From: Pseudoalteromonas nigrifaciens
Lineage (GTDB): Bacteria; Pseudomonadota; Gammaproteobacteria; Enterobacterales; Alteromonadaceae
Assembly: GCF_002221505.1 (NCBI RefSeq)
Contig: NZ_CP011036.1
Location: 496,001-560,000 of the forward strand
DNA length: 64,000 nt
Direction: 5' to 3'
In this document: piece after piece, positions 32,680 to 42,022 of the stretch
How the letters are laid out: each line of letters opens with the position of its first letter
Position numbering within the stretch: the first letter of the stretch is position 1
The notes under the pieces: model-generated
Database searches by the model: none
Seen by the model: only the letters and a program-made list of their open reading frames with translations
Told to the model about the DNA's origin: nothing
Position numbers and translations under genes: made by a program

Positions 32680-34104
32680 TTATTTAGCGATTTCCACGAA
32701 TGTTTTTTCTCCTAAAATTTCGCGATATTTATTTGCGAGCGCATTTTTCGCATCATCATCGCCATGCACTATTTTTATATGGTTGGGCTTTTTACGCATG
32801 CCGGTTACAAATTTTATTAACCCATTTTGATCTGCGTGGGCGCTGTAGCCGCTTATAGTGTGTACTTTGGCGTTTATGATAATGCGAGTGTCGTTTACAA
32901 ATACATAGCCGTTACGAGGGCCATAGGTTTGTATATCATGCCCTAATGTGCCGCGTCCTTGATAGCCTACAAACAGTATGTCGGTGGTTTTGTCACTTAA
33001 AAAACGCGCTAGGTAATTTACAATGCGCCCGCCGGTGCACATGCCGCTGGCGGCTAAAATAATGGCGGGGGTTTGGCGAGTGGCTAAGTAGTTAATAATG
33101 GCCACATGCTCTTTATGAGTGTCGATTGTGGTTAGGTTTTTAAAGTCGAGCGGGTGGCGGCCTTTGGCAACTTTGCGTTTGGCTTCAGCGTCCCATAAAT
33201 GTTTAAAATTTCTGTACTGCTCAGTAAAATTTGCCGCCATGGGGGAGTCTAGTATTACGTGTATGCTGTGCCATGGTGAGTTTTTAGGTGCGCTGTGAAT
33301 TAACTGCTCTAGTTCGTAAAGTAGCTCTTGAGTTCGACCTATACTAAACGCGGGCACGAGTACTACGCCGTTATCGGCAACCGCACCTTCGATTACTTTT
33401 TTTAATGTTTGAGTACGCTCTTTACGCCCTTGATGGTTTTTATCGCCATAGGTCGATTCAATGACTAGAGTGTCGGCTTTATACGGCGGCTTAGGTGTGG
33501 GTAATAGGGGAGTATAGGGCGCGCCTAGATCGCCAGAAAACACCACGCGATGCGTACTTTTACCTTGTGTGTTGTTAGGAGTGGTTTTAGTGCTTTTGTT
33601 CTCAAGAATGTCAATTTCAACATAGGCTGAACCTAAAATGTGCCCGGCTCGCTGAAACCGTGCTTTGGCTGTTTGGGTATTTTCAGCATTATTAACGCTT
33701 GGATTGATAGGTAAGTTAAACCAGGTTTTAAAATCAACCGCAACAATACGCTTGGCTAACAAGCTTAAACAGGCAGCAATTATTTTAGGATCGCGTGTTA
33801 CCCCTACTTTTAATGCATCCTCTATCACCAGTGGTAATAAACTGGCCGACGCTTTAGTGGTGTAAATAGGCCCTTTAAATCCCGCAGCCAATAAATACGG
33901 TATGCGCCCCACATGATCAATATGGCAATGAGTAACAATTAATGCCGTAACATTAGTTATATCAAACCCAATAGCTAAATCAGTTTTTGAATCCTCCCCC
34001 TGAAATAGTCCACAATCAATGAGTATTGATGTGCTGTTATTTATCACTAGTTCATGGCACGAACCGGTAACGCCATTAACAGCCCCATGATGCAGTATTT
34101 TCAT
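32680..34104 (-). CDS. MBL-fold/beta-CASP RNA-processing-type hydrolase
   Basis: 474-aa metallo-beta-lactamase protein of the beta-CASP group (CPSF-73/RNase-type). Zinc motif THCHIDHVGRIPYL (about 57-70), later VVFSGDLG, then the beta-CASP motif regions STYGDKNH, LVPAFSIGRTQELLY, ILAASGMCTGGRI and a final SGYSAHADQNGL with the last His. Such proteins are usually single- or double-strand-specific RNases; the substrate here is unknown. A 17-bp tandem duplication copies the region around the start codon, creating a short upstream frame (listed separately). Confidence 0.9.
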   Translation of the reverse strand: MKILHHGAVNGVTGSCHELVINNSTSILIDCGLFQGEDSKTDLAIGFDITNVTALIVTHCHIDHVGRIPYLLAAGFKGPIYTTKASASLLPLVIEDALKVGVTRDPKIIAACLSLLAKRIVAVDFKTWFNLPINPSVNNAENTQTAKARFQRAGHILGSAYVEIDILENKSTKTTPNNTQGKSTHRVVFSGDLGAPYTPLLPTPKPPYKADTLVIESTYGDKNHQGRKERTQTLKKVIEGAVADNGVVLVPAFSIGRTQELLYELEQLIHSAPKNSPWHSIHVILDSPMAANFTEQYRNFKHLWDAEAKRKVAKGRHPLDFKNLTTIDTHKEHVAIINYLATRQTPAIILAASGMCTGGRIVNYLARFLSDKTTDILFVGYQGRGTLGHDIQTYGPRNGYVFVNDTRIIINAKVHTISGYSAHADQNGLIKFVTGMRKKPNHIKIVHGDDDAKNALANKYREILGEKTFVEIAK

Positions 34105-34130
34105 TGTTCGTCCATTTTCATTGTTCGTCC
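34097..34130 (-). repeat. 17-bp tandem duplication over the MBL start codon with overlapping leader frame
   Basis: ATTTTCATTGTTCGTCC occurs twice in a row (34097-34113 and 34114-34130). On the minus strand the upstream copy gives ATG-AAA-ATG-GAC-GAA-CAA-TGA (start 34121), a 6-codon frame whose end overlaps the main ATG (CAATGA). This could couple or reduce translation of the main gene. Confidence 0.7.
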
Positions 34131-34402
34131 TTGTATGCTTAAAAAGGGCGGTGATCTACTTTTAGCCGTAACTTTCAATTAAAGATGAAAGCAGCTTTTA
34201 AGTGTTTTAACGTATTGTTTGTAACAGCTTAGTTTTAATTAGTTTAAATGCAAGGGTAGGTAATGGGTTGCGATTAGTTTTCAGTTAGAAATAAAAATAA
34301 GGGCAGAGTGTGTTGCTAGTGTGTTTTTTGCACTTTTCAATTTGCCTATAATTTAGCCTTAACTATACTTTTAGCTGATATAGAATATTTTAAATATTAG
34401 GG

Positions 34403-35575
34403 ATGAATATGAAGGTAACAGTTGTAGGTACTGGTTATGTTGGTTTGTCGAACGCCATGTTACTAGCCCAGCATAACGAGGTTATAGCACTTGATATAGA
34501 TGAGCAAAAAATAGCCCTTTTAAATAATAAGCAATCGCCGATAGTCGATTTTCATATAAGTGAATATTTACAACGAGATGATATAAGTTTTACTGCAACA
34601 ACTAATAAAAGCATGGCGTACTGTAACGCTGACTTTATTATTATAGCGACCCCTACCGATTACGATACCCACACTCATAATTTTAATACCAGCTCTGTTG
34701 AGGCCGTGATAAACGACGCTTTGGCTTATAATCCTCACGCGGTAATAATTGTTAAATCGACAGTGCCAGTGCGTTTTACGCAGCGGATGAAAGCGCAGCT
34801 GGGCGTAGACAATATTATATTTTCTCCTGAATTTTTACGTGAAGGTAAGGCGCTTTACGATAACCTACACCCATCACGCATTGTGGTTGGTGAGCAAAGT
34901 GAGCGTGCTGCTGTATTTGCTAATTTACTTAAGCAAGGGGCGATTAAACAAGATATAGCAGTGTTGTTTACTGAGTCGACCGAAGCTGAAGCCATTAAAT
35001 TATTTTCAAATACCTATCTTGCAATGCGGGTCGCATATTTTAACGAACTTGATACGTATGCCGAAGCGCATGGATTAAATAGTAAACAAATTATACAAGG
35101 GGTTGGACTTGACCCTCGCATTGGTAATCATTATAACAATCCATCGTTTGGCTATGGTGGCTATTGTTTGCCAAAAGATACCAAGCAGTTATTAGCAAAT
35201 TATAAAGACATACCCAACAATATGATTTGCGCTATTGTTGATGCCAATACCACACGTAAAAATTTTATAGCGGATTCAATTATTAAACGAAATCCTAAAG
35301 TCGTTGGAATTTACAGGCTCGTTATGAAAACGGGATCTGATAACTTTAGAGCGTCTGCTATTCAAGGGATCATGAAGCGAATTGCAGCCAGTAATGTGCA
35401 AATGGTGGTGTATGAGCCAGAGCTTAAAGAAGATGTTTTTTATAACTCTCGCGTTATTAGAAACTTAAATGAATTTAAACAAATATCTGATGTAGTTGTT
35501 TCTAACCGTATGGTTGAAGAGTTGAGTGATATTACAGATAAAGTATACACACGCGATTTATTTGGTAGTGATTGA
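34403..35575 (+). CDS. ugd: UDP-glucose 6-dehydrogenase
   Basis: Oxidises UDP-glucose to UDP-glucuronate with two NAD+. The 390-aa protein has the N-terminal Rossmann motif [40 protein letters not shown], and the catalytic [15 protein letters not shown] with the active-site Cys. Length and motifs match the short Ugd group (E. coli 388 aa). Two ATGs six bases apart are possible starts; AGGG favours the second (34409). It is separated by 23 kb of accessory DNA from the polysaccharide locus and the galU fragment, whose product would be its substrate source. Confidence 0.95.
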   Translation: MNMKVTVVGTGYVGLSNAMLLAQHNEVIALDIDEQKIALLNNKQSPIVDFHISEYLQRDDISFTATTNKSMAYCNADFIIIATPTDYDTHTHNFNTSSVEAVINDALAYNPHAVIIVKSTVPVRFTQRMKAQLGVDNIIFSPEFLREGKALYDNLHPSRIVVGEQSERAAVFANLLKQGAIKQDIAVLFTESTEAEAIKLFSNTYLAMRVAYFNELDTYAEAHGLNSKQIIQGVGLDPRIGNHYNNPSFGYGGYCLPKDTKQLLANYKDIPNNMICAIVDANTTRKNFIADSIIKRNPKVVGIYRLVMKTGSDNFRASAIQGIMKRIAASNVQMVVYEPELKEDVFYNSRVIRNLNEFKQISDVVVSNRMVEELSDITDKVYTRDLFGSD

Positions 35576-35737
35576 AAGTAAATAGCAGATAGCAGGTAGC
35601 AAGTGGTCAGGCAGAAATAAGAGTTGAAAGAGCCAGCTAAAGGTTCAAGGGCAGTGGTCAGGTTTTAGTCATAAATAAAGAGCAGAGTAGTGTTTGATAG
35701 TGTGACTTTATAGCATTTGATTACTACGATTTTAAAT

Positions 35738-35771
35738 AAAAACACCGCGTTTAAATAAACGCGGTGTTTTT
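35738..35771. terminator. Bidirectional terminator between ugd and ppaC
   Basis: AAAAACACCGCG / CGCGGTGTTTTT stem with an A/T-rich loop and A/T runs on both sides, between two convergent genes. Confidence 0.9.
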
Positions 35772-35808
35772 TTGAAGTCTGATTGCTGACCTCTAGTATC
35801 TGCTTACA

Positions 35809-36735
35809 TTATACTTTTTGAAAAGCATCTTGTAGTGGTGGTACTACTTGCTTTTTACGGCTCAGTACGCCGTCTAGCCATACTTTTCCGTCTGCTGGTT
35901 TTTCACCATAAGCTTGCTCTACTAGGTTTGCGTCGTCTGATGCAATTAGCATTTCTGAGCCTTCTTTCATGATGTCGGTAAGCAGTAAAAATACTGAGTG
36001 GCGGTTACCTTCAGTTTTAAGCTTGGCGATATCGGTCGCTAAATCAGCTTTAATATCGTCAAATACTGCAAGGTCGATCACTTCTAGCTGGCCTATACCT
36101 ACTAGGTTGCCGTTCATGTTAAAGTCTTTAAAGTCGCGCATAACCAGGTCGCGTATAGGCGTGTCGGCAACTGCCGATTTAACGCGAAACATCTCCATGC
36201 CGAGCTCTTTAGGATCGTCAATACCGGCTATTTCTGCTAGCGCTTCAACACATTTAATATCGGCAGTAGTGCACGTTGGCGATTTAAAAATAACGGTGTC
36301 GCTTAAAATAGCGCACATCATAATACCGGCGATGTTTTTAGGGATTTCTACATTGTAAAAATCGTACATCATTTTAATTATGGTGTTTGAACAACCTACA
36401 GGGCGGATCCAACACTCTAGTGGTGCTGATGAGGTTAGGTCACCAAGCTTATGGTGATCTACTACGCCGACTATGCGAGCTTGGTCTATATCATCTGGTG
36501 CTTGGGTTTTTTCTGTGTGGTCAACAATATACACATCTTCGCCGGCGTAGCTAAGCTTTAGCTCTGGCGCTTCGAAGCCAAATTTATCAAGAATAAATTG
36601 AGTTTCTGGTGAAATTTCACCAAGACGCGTTGGAATGGCTGGTTCATTAATTTGGTTTTTTAAATAAGCGAGTGCAATTGCGCCGCATATTGAATCTGAA
36701 TCTGGGATTTTATGGCCCACTACATACATTGACAT
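35809..36735 (-). CDS. ppaC: Manganese-dependent inorganic pyrophosphatase (family II)
   Basis: 308-aa DHH-superfamily enzyme that hydrolyses pyrophosphate. The N-terminal domain has GHKIPDSDSICGAI, DHTEK and the signature VGVVDHHKLGD (DHH); the C-terminal DHHA2 domain ends with the SRKKQVVPPL phosphate-binding motif (about 292-301). The family has an Mn/Co cofactor and high turnover. The start has AGGAG 8 nt upstream of the first of two close ATGs. Monocistronic. Confidence 0.95.
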   Translation of the reverse strand: MSMYVVGHKIPDSDSICGAIALAYLKNQINEPAIPTRLGEISPETQFILDKFGFEAPELKLSYAGEDVYIVDHTEKTQAPDDIDQARIVGVVDHHKLGDLTSSAPLECWIRPVGCSNTIIKMMYDFYNVEIPKNIAGIMMCAILSDTVIFKSPTCTTADIKCVEALAEIAGIDDPKELGMEMFRVKSAVADTPIRDLVMRDFKDFNMNGNLVGIGQLEVIDLAVFDDIKADLATDIAKLKTEGNRHSVFLLLTDIMKEGSEMLIASDDANLVEQAYGEKPADGKVWLDGVLSRKKQVVPPLQDAFQKV

Positions 36736-36854
36736 TGATGAAACTCCTAAAAATTTGCGCGTATTCTAACAAAGTATAGTGGATTTAACATATAGACAGT
36801 GTAATTAAGTTTTGGTTACACTTTAAACTATTGAACTAATTAGGAACATCGAGC

Positions 36855-37361
36855 ATGCAATTAAGCCGTAAAGGTTGGAACAACGTTATTATTTTTTCGA
36901 TGTTGATTATGATCTTCTTTTTAAATGGTTGGCATAAAAATATTGGTGGTAATAATATCGAGCCGGTACTGCAACCAGTGTTACCAATACAAAGTTTTGT
37001 ATTAACGTTGAGTTTTGTTGATCAAAAAATTGAACGTATAGGCACAAGCTGGCGTACAACCGCATTACAAATCGATGTGCCGCTTACTTGGCAAGGCACG
37101 GAGCAGCAGCTAGGTGAACTGGTTAACGTGTGGCAAAGTGCTCAGCTTATGTCGGTTCATGAGTCAGTTGTTTTTAATCCTAATGCGCCACTTTCGGTAG
37201 CTACCTTTGAACTGGCGGGCGAACCTTTACCTTGGGTGTATTTGCTTTACAAGGGCGATGGGCAGTATTATCTACTCGAAAAAAATAGCCAGCGTGTATT
37301 TGCGCTTGATTTAGCTGTAGTTAAACAGTTGTTTCCTAGTTCAACCCCGAGCGAACAATAA
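36855..37361 (+). CDS. Membrane-anchored hypothetical protein upstream of mutM
   Basis: 168 aa. It has one N-terminal membrane segment (about 10-25, NVIIFSMLIMIFFLNGW) with Arg/Lys before it, so it is probably anchored with its C-terminal domain in the periplasm. The soluble part has beta-type alternation (LSFVDQKIERIGTSWR, YLLEKNSQRVFAL) but no family that I recognise. It is 26 bp from mutM and likely co-transcribed. Confidence 0.75.
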   Translation: MQLSRKGWNNVIIFSMLIMIFFLNGWHKNIGGNNIEPVLQPVLPIQSFVLTLSFVDQKIERIGTSWRTTALQIDVPLTWQGTEQQLGELVNVWQSAQLMSVHESVVFNPNAPLSVATFELAGEPLPWVYLLYKGDGQYYLLEKNSQRVFALDLAVVKQLFPSSTPSEQ

Positions 37362-37387
37362 TCTTTATAATAAAGTGAGTGTATTAA

Positions 37388-38197
37388 ATGCCTGAATTAC
37401 CAGAGGTAGAAGTAAGCCGCATGGGCATAACCCCGCATGTTTTAAATCAAGTTGTTACTAAGGTAAATATTCATAATGGCAGCATGCGTTGGCCAGTGCC
37501 AGACGATGTATATCAGCTAACGGGTTTAACCGTAACGGGCGTTGAGCGCCGCGCAAAATATTTGTTATTACACTGTGAGTTAGGCTCTACTATTTTGCAT
37601 TTAGGTATGTCGGGAAATTTACGCGTAGTAAGTGCTAACGAGCCACTTAAAAAACACGATCATATAGAATTTATTTTTGCTAACGGTAAAGCGCTGCGCT
37701 TAAACGATCCGCGCCGCTTTGGTTGTTGCCTATGGCAAGCGCCGGGCTCAGTTCATAAGTTATTGGCAAAGCTTGGGCCTGAGCCGCTTACGGACGAATT
37801 TTTTGCGAAACAGGTATATCAGCAATCACGCAATAAAAAAGTGCCGGTAAAACAATTTATAATGAATAACGCTATTGTCGTAGGGGTCGGTAATATTTAC
37901 GCTAACGAATCATTATTTAAAGCGGGAATAGATCCTCGCCGCGAAGCCGGTAAAGTATCACTGAAAAGTTTTGAAGCGTTTATCCCTATAATTAAAGACA
38001 CGCTAGCCGCAGCAATAACCCAAGGAGGCACCACCTTAAAAGATTTTGCCCAAAGCGATGGGAAACCGGGTTACTTTGCTCAGCAACTTTTAGTGTACGG
38101 TCGCAAAGGGCAACCTTGCTTGGTGTGTAAAAGCGAATTACAAGAAGTTAGGTTAGGGCAAAGAAGTACTGTGTTTTGTGGGAAGTGTCAGAAGTGA
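37388..38197 (+). CDS. mutM: Formamidopyrimidine-DNA glycosylase
   Basis: Removes 8-oxoguanine and FapyG from DNA with AP-lyase action. The 269-aa protein has the N-terminal MPELPEVE (Pro nucleophile after Met removal, catalytic Glu), Lys in RRAKYLL, NDPRRFG, the helix-two-turn-helix VGVGNIYANESLF, and the C-terminal zinc finger (CLVCKSELQ...VFCGKCQK) with Arg in GQRSTVF. All key residues are present. Confidence 0.96.
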   Translation: MPELPEVEVSRMGITPHVLNQVVTKVNIHNGSMRWPVPDDVYQLTGLTVTGVERRAKYLLLHCELGSTILHLGMSGNLRVVSANEPLKKHDHIEFIFANGKALRLNDPRRFGCCLWQAPGSVHKLLAKLGPEPLTDEFFAKQVYQQSRNKKVPVKQFIMNNAIVVGVGNIYANESLFKAGIDPRREAGKVSLKSFEAFIPIIKDTLAAAITQGGTTLKDFAQSDGKPGYFAQQLLVYGRKGQPCLVCKSELQEVRLGQRSTVFCGKCQK

Positions 38198-38220
38198 AGG
38201 GCAGCGAATAGTACTAAAGA

Positions 38221-38281
38221 TTCTCATCTACCCTCTTTGTGCAAAATGCTTTTAAGTGATTAATTCACAAAGAGGGTGAGA
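38221..38281. repeat. Dispersed palindromic repeat, family A, copy 1
   Basis: Imperfect palindrome with arms ACCCTCTTTGTG (38230-38241) and CACAAAGAGGGT (38266-38277). Its reverse complement aligns with 50309-50370 through CTCTTTGTGAAT, CACTTAAA and TTTTGCACAA. It sits between the convergent mutM and DUF3299 genes, where it could also end transcription. Confidence 0.7.
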
Positions 38282-38324
38282 TCGTGATGTGGAGGGGGAA
38301 CCTTACCCGCTGAAACCTCCGGTT

Positions 38325-38825
38325 TTAAAGCTCAAACGGGGCTACGCCTACGGCTTTCATTGTGTAGCCTACTTGGGCTATTTCGCCTGACCATGTTTGG
38401 GTGCTAATTACACCAGTCACTACTATGGCGTCGTATAGGCTGTCGATGGGGACACCGCCTTTAATGGTTACATGTACTATTTGATTTGGCGGCGGCGGCG
38501 GTACGTGTATACAGGCGCCAAAATAAGGAACCAGTAAAAATTCGGTAATTACTTCACTGTCGCCTTCAAGTGGTACTACAAAGCCCGGTAGGCTTACCGA
38601 TTTACCATCAAGTGCTTTTACTACAGGTGCGTTTAGATCTGGTTGAACCCAGTTTTGCTCACTGCCTTCGTGGTTAGCTTGCGCTTGGGTGTTTATTTGC
38701 ATATGACCTTGTGGAATTAGGTCTTCCCAAAAAATTTCTTTGGGTGGATTTGCACTACTAACAAAGCTGGTTAGTATTAAGCTTACCAAGGCGATGTATT
38801 GAAAAGTTGTTTTTAAAAACGTCAT
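38325..38825 (-). CDS. DUF3299 periplasmic protein
   Basis: 166 aa with an N-terminal signal peptide (cleavage likely after VSSA, about residue 25). The mature part has PGFVVPLEGDSEVITEFLLV and YFGACIHVPPPPPNQIVHV, the signature of DUF3299 proteins, with a single conserved Cys and His next to the proline run. The function is not established. It is the last gene of a unit with a LolCDE/MacB-like ABC permease and ATPase, 11 bp after the permease stop, so it is probably its periplasmic partner. Confidence 0.88.
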   Translation of the reverse strand: MTFLKTTFQYIALVSLILTSFVSSANPPKEIFWEDLIPQGHMQINTQAQANHEGSEQNWVQPDLNAPVVKALDGKSVSLPGFVVPLEGDSEVITEFLLVPYFGACIHVPPPPPNQIVHVTIKGGVPIDSLYDAIVVTGVISTQTWSGEIAQVGYTMKAVGVAPFEL

Positions 38826-38836
38826 GATTGTCCTAG

Positions 38837-40084
38837 TTATATTTTTATACTCATGCCATCGCTGAGTGAGTAAAAGTAAGCGCGAGTTGCGGGAATTAAA
38901 CCAATAATAAATCCTGCAATCATAATAACGCCTATAAGTGTGAGTTCATAGTAAGAGAGCATAGCAATGTTAATGCTAATACCAGCGTGACTTTGTAAGT
39001 AACCTGCGCCAAAAAACATCAGCGCATAAAATAATACACACCCAACTATGCAGCCGAGTAAAGTGGTAAGCAGCGACTCTATGCTAATGAGAGTAAATAA
39101 TTGCCATGGCCGAGCGCCTACTGAGCGTAATATGGCAAGCTCTCTACGGCGCTGATTAAGATTAGCTAGGAGCGTGGTTAACATGCCAAGCAAGCTAATA
39201 ATGACTACCACAACAGAAAATAACAGCAGTATTTTTTCAACAATGGCGAGCATTTCCCATAACTCTTTTAGTGTAACTGTAGGCATAATACCCAGCAGTG
39301 CTTCTTTTTTATATTGGTTTATATTGCGCCTAATTTGCAGCGTGTAAAGTGGTGAGTTAAAGCCCATTAAAAACGCAGTAATTTGTTTTGGGTGGCCAAC
39401 TAAGTTGCTATGTTCCTCGTGCTCATGTTCGTCATGCTCAGCACTATGGCCACCATGGATTAAATCGATAGCAGCCAGCGGTATATGCAGCGTTTTATCT
39501 ACAGGGGTGCCGGTGGCATTTAAAATACCGACCACTTTAAACGGGTTGTCATCATGATGATGAAAACTAGTGCTGCCCATACCATGAGATATAACAATGC
39601 TGTCGCCCAGTTTATAGTTTAATTTACTCGCTACCTCACTCCCCAGCACTACTTGGTTAATCGTGTTAAATGCGTGGCCTTGCTTAAAGCTCAGTGGCTG
39701 CTTTTTGCCAAACCGATAATAATTAAAGTAATCAAGGGTGGTACCTAATACTGCTTGGCCTTTGTGGCTGTCGCCAAGGCTTATTGGAATGCTCCACTTT
39801 ACGCCGTGTTGCTCGGTTATGTATTCATAGCTTTGCCAACTCACACCGTTGTTAGTGTGGCCTATTCGAAATACGGACGAGAGCAGTAATTGAATATCGC
39901 CAGTGCGCGCACCGACAATTAAATCGGTGCCCGAAATGGTATTACTAAAACTACTTTTTGCGTCTATGCGTACCCGTTCAATGCTTAGCAGTAACATAAC
40001 GCTAATAGCGATAGTAAGCAGGGTTAACAGCACGCTACTACGACGGTTTAATAGGCTTTTATAGGCGAGTTTAATTAAGATCAT
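38837..40084 (-). CDS. FtsX/MacB-type ABC transporter permease with His-rich loop
   Basis: 415 aa: one N-terminal membrane helix, a large periplasmic domain (about 45-280), then three C-terminal helices with the FtsX-domain motif RRRELAILRSVGARPWQL. The periplasmic domain has two histidine-rich stretches, STSFHHHDDNPF and GGHSAEHDEHEHEEHSN, which look suited to binding Zn or Cu. This type of transporter usually works by mechanotransmission or lipoprotein release rather than pore transport. It overlaps the ATPase gene by 4 nt. Confidence 0.88.
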   Translation of the reverse strand: MILIKLAYKSLLNRRSSVLLTLLTIAISVMLLLSIERVRIDAKSSFSNTISGTDLIVGARTGDIQLLLSSVFRIGHTNNGVSWQSYEYITEQHGVKWSIPISLGDSHKGQAVLGTTLDYFNYYRFGKKQPLSFKQGHAFNTINQVVLGSEVASKLNYKLGDSIVISHGMGSTSFHHHDDNPFKVVGILNATGTPVDKTLHIPLAAIDLIHGGHSAEHDEHEHEEHSNLVGHPKQITAFLMGFNSPLYTLQIRRNINQYKKEALLGIMPTVTLKELWEMLAIVEKILLLFSVVVVIISLLGMLTTLLANLNQRRRELAILRSVGARPWQLFTLISIESLLTTLLGCIVGCVLFYALMFFGAGYLQSHAGISINIAMLSYYELTLIGVIMIAGFIIGLIPATRAYFYSLSDGMSIKI

Positions 40085-40767
40085 GATGCTGCCTGCAAAT
40101 TAACTAAATCGATGCTGCGATTAAAAAGTGGTTGCAAACTTTCGTCGTGGCTAACAAAGACTAAAGTACTGTTGGCGTGCTTAGCTTGCTCAAACAGCAG
40201 TTTTATAAAGCTTTGACGGTTGTTGGTGTCGAGCGCCGATGTGGGCTCGTCGGCAATAATTAACTCTGGGCTGCCTATAAATGCGCGTGCTGCAGCAACA
40301 CGCTGTTGTTGCCCAATACTTAAAGTGGCAACATTTTGATTATGAAAGTGCGGCTCTAACCCCAGTGCATTGAGTAATCTGGCTGCTTCACTCTCTATAT
40401 TATCGGCTTGGCTGAGCACGTGTTGCTGACGCTTTTTCGAAAATTGGCACCCTAAACACACGTTTTCTAATGGGGTTAAATAAGGTAGTAAATTAAAGTT
40501 TTGGAAAATATAGCCAATATGATCCGCTCTAAATACATCGCGCTGTGCGTTGGTGAGCGCACTTAGGTTTTGGTTTAAAACACAAAGTTGGCCGCTAGTG
40601 GTAACATTAATGCCTGCCAGTAACGCCAGTAAGGTAGATTTACCACTGCCGCTTGGACCATGTAAAAAAACATGTTCCCCAGCATTAATCGTAAGCTGCT
40701 TAATAGCGAGAGTCGGGGTGACTGCGCTTTTTTGCCATTTGAAAGAGACATTCTCAAGGTTGATCAT
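40081..40767 (-). CDS. ABC transporter ATP-binding protein (LolD/MacB type)
   Basis: 228-aa ATPase: Walker A HGPSGSGKSTLLALLAG (about 35-51), Q-loop FQNFNLLPYLTPLENV, signature LSIGQQQRVAAARAF, Walker B LIIADEPTSALD and switch His in VFVSHDES. It pairs with the FtsX-type permease downstream. It starts 7 bp after the CDP-glycerol transferase-like gene, so all four minus-strand genes may be one transcript, though a functional tie to that first gene is doubtful. Confidence 0.93.
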   Translation of the reverse strand: MINLENVSFKWQKSAVTPTLAIKQLTINAGEHVFLHGPSGSGKSTLLALLAGINVTTSGQLCVLNQNLSALTNAQRDVFRADHIGYIFQNFNLLPYLTPLENVCLGCQFSKKRQQHVLSQADNIESEAARLLNALGLEPHFHNQNVATLSIGQQQRVAAARAFIGSPELIIADEPTSALDTNNRQSFIKLLFEQAKHANSTLVFVSHDESLQPLFNRSIDLVNLQAAS

Positions 40768-40773
40768 AACGGC

Positions 40774-41844
40774 TTACCAACTCCAATAGTTAAGTCTTTT
40801 GCGCATTTTAAATTGTCTAAGAAGATTAAGCGGTTTAGCTTTGAGCTTTTCATCACTATGCAACAGTTCATTGGTTGCGCAAAGTACTCGTTGGCTTGAC
40901 TTACCATCTGTGTATGGGTGTAACTCTTGGCAAAAAGCTTCAATATTATCTACAAGTTCTTTTGGGTAAGTTAGTGCGTAGTCTATTGCGGCTTCAACGT
41001 TATTTTTATCCGTAATATCAAGTAAGTGTTTTTCAGGTGCTTTATTGCAAAACGTTACAACCGGTTTTCGTTGTACCAAAAACATCAGTAATATGGATGA
41101 AGTGTCGCACAGCATTACATCAGCAGATTGTAATAAAGGAATAACATTGTCTGTTTCAACAAAGGTTAGATTGTCATTACTTAACGCTTTGTATTTATCA
41201 ACCCACTCTTGTGCCATTTTAGGATGAAACTGAACTAAGAGTCGCCATTTACCGCTTTCACTAAAGTGTTTTATTTGTTCATAAAGTTTAGGTGCAAGAG
41301 ATAAGCGTTTTGAGAATGTAGAGCAGATCAATACTGTTGGGCGAGAGTCTTTACTTAAATAAGGATTACTTGCATGATCATTAAATAGAGGATCTAGTGT
41401 GGGCCAGCCAGTTTCTGAAACTTGGAAAAAGCCATGCTTTTTAGCAAGCTCTTGAAACCTTAAAGTCGTATTAGGTCCTTGTGTACAATATAAATCAAAA
41501 CAACCTCTAATATTGAAATGGTCTTCTTTACCTTTTCTATTTAGTTTTCCAGAATTAAAACCATGAAATACAGCTACTTTTTTTCCTGGAATAAAGCTTG
41601 GAATAGTATTGCCTGGTATGAACACAGCATCTGGCTCCCAATCTTTTATACTTTTGACTGATTCAAGGCGATGTTCAGTTGGTTTTAAAAACTTAGGGTC
41701 TACTTCATCACCTTCTAAAAACCATTTAACTTCCCCTCCTTGAGCAAATATTTCTGCTTGCAAAGGTCTTAAAATAGCGTAGGAATAATTTTGAGAAATA
41801 TACATTAAATATTTCTTATTCTTAGTGGCAGTTAAATAGTTCAA
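40774..41844 (-). CDS. CDP-glycerol glycerophosphotransferase family protein
   Basis: 356 aa. The GT-B-like C-terminal half has SKRLSLAPKLYEQIKHF, LVQFHPKMAQEWVDKY, and DVMLCDTSSILLMFL followed by KPVVTF, the motif set of PF04464 (teichoic-acid-type glycerophosphate transferases). In Gram-negative bacteria such proteins decorate or build polysaccharides with glycerol phosphate or related groups. A TTG start with AAGGAG 5 nt upstream is best; no good ATG lies near. The substrate is inferred only from family. Confidence 0.85.
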   Translation of the reverse strand: MNYLTATKNKKYLMYISQNYSYAILRPLQAEIFAQGGEVKWFLEGDEVDPKFLKPTEHRLESVKSIKDWEPDAVFIPGNTIPSFIPGKKVAVFHGFNSGKLNRKGKEDHFNIRGCFDLYCTQGPNTTLRFQELAKKHGFFQVSETGWPTLDPLFNDHASNPYLSKDSRPTVLICSTFSKRLSLAPKLYEQIKHFSESGKWRLLVQFHPKMAQEWVDKYKALSNDNLTFVETDNVIPLLQSADVMLCDTSSILLMFLVQRKPVVTFCNKAPEKHLLDITDKNNVEAAIDYALTYPKELVDNIEAFCQELHPYTDGKSSQRVLCATNELLHSDEKLKAKPLNLLRQFKMRKRLNYWSW

Positions 41845-42022
41845 GCTAGCTCCTTAGGGCAAGTAATCATTCAAGTTTACCCCAATGTGCTAGCTAGATA
41901 AATATACTGAGATGATTTGTTTTTAGCCTAAGATTGAGCTTTGTGGTTGGCTAGATTATTATAGAGCGCCTAACCCCAATTCCATACTTTGCTCTTTGAG
42001 CATGCCAAACCCCGGAGATAGC

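Noticed and set aside
34403..34411. Start codon choice of ugd as evidence of dual initiation
   Set aside because: Two ATGs six bases apart are common and only the Shine-Dalgarno spacing favours the second; no claim is possible.
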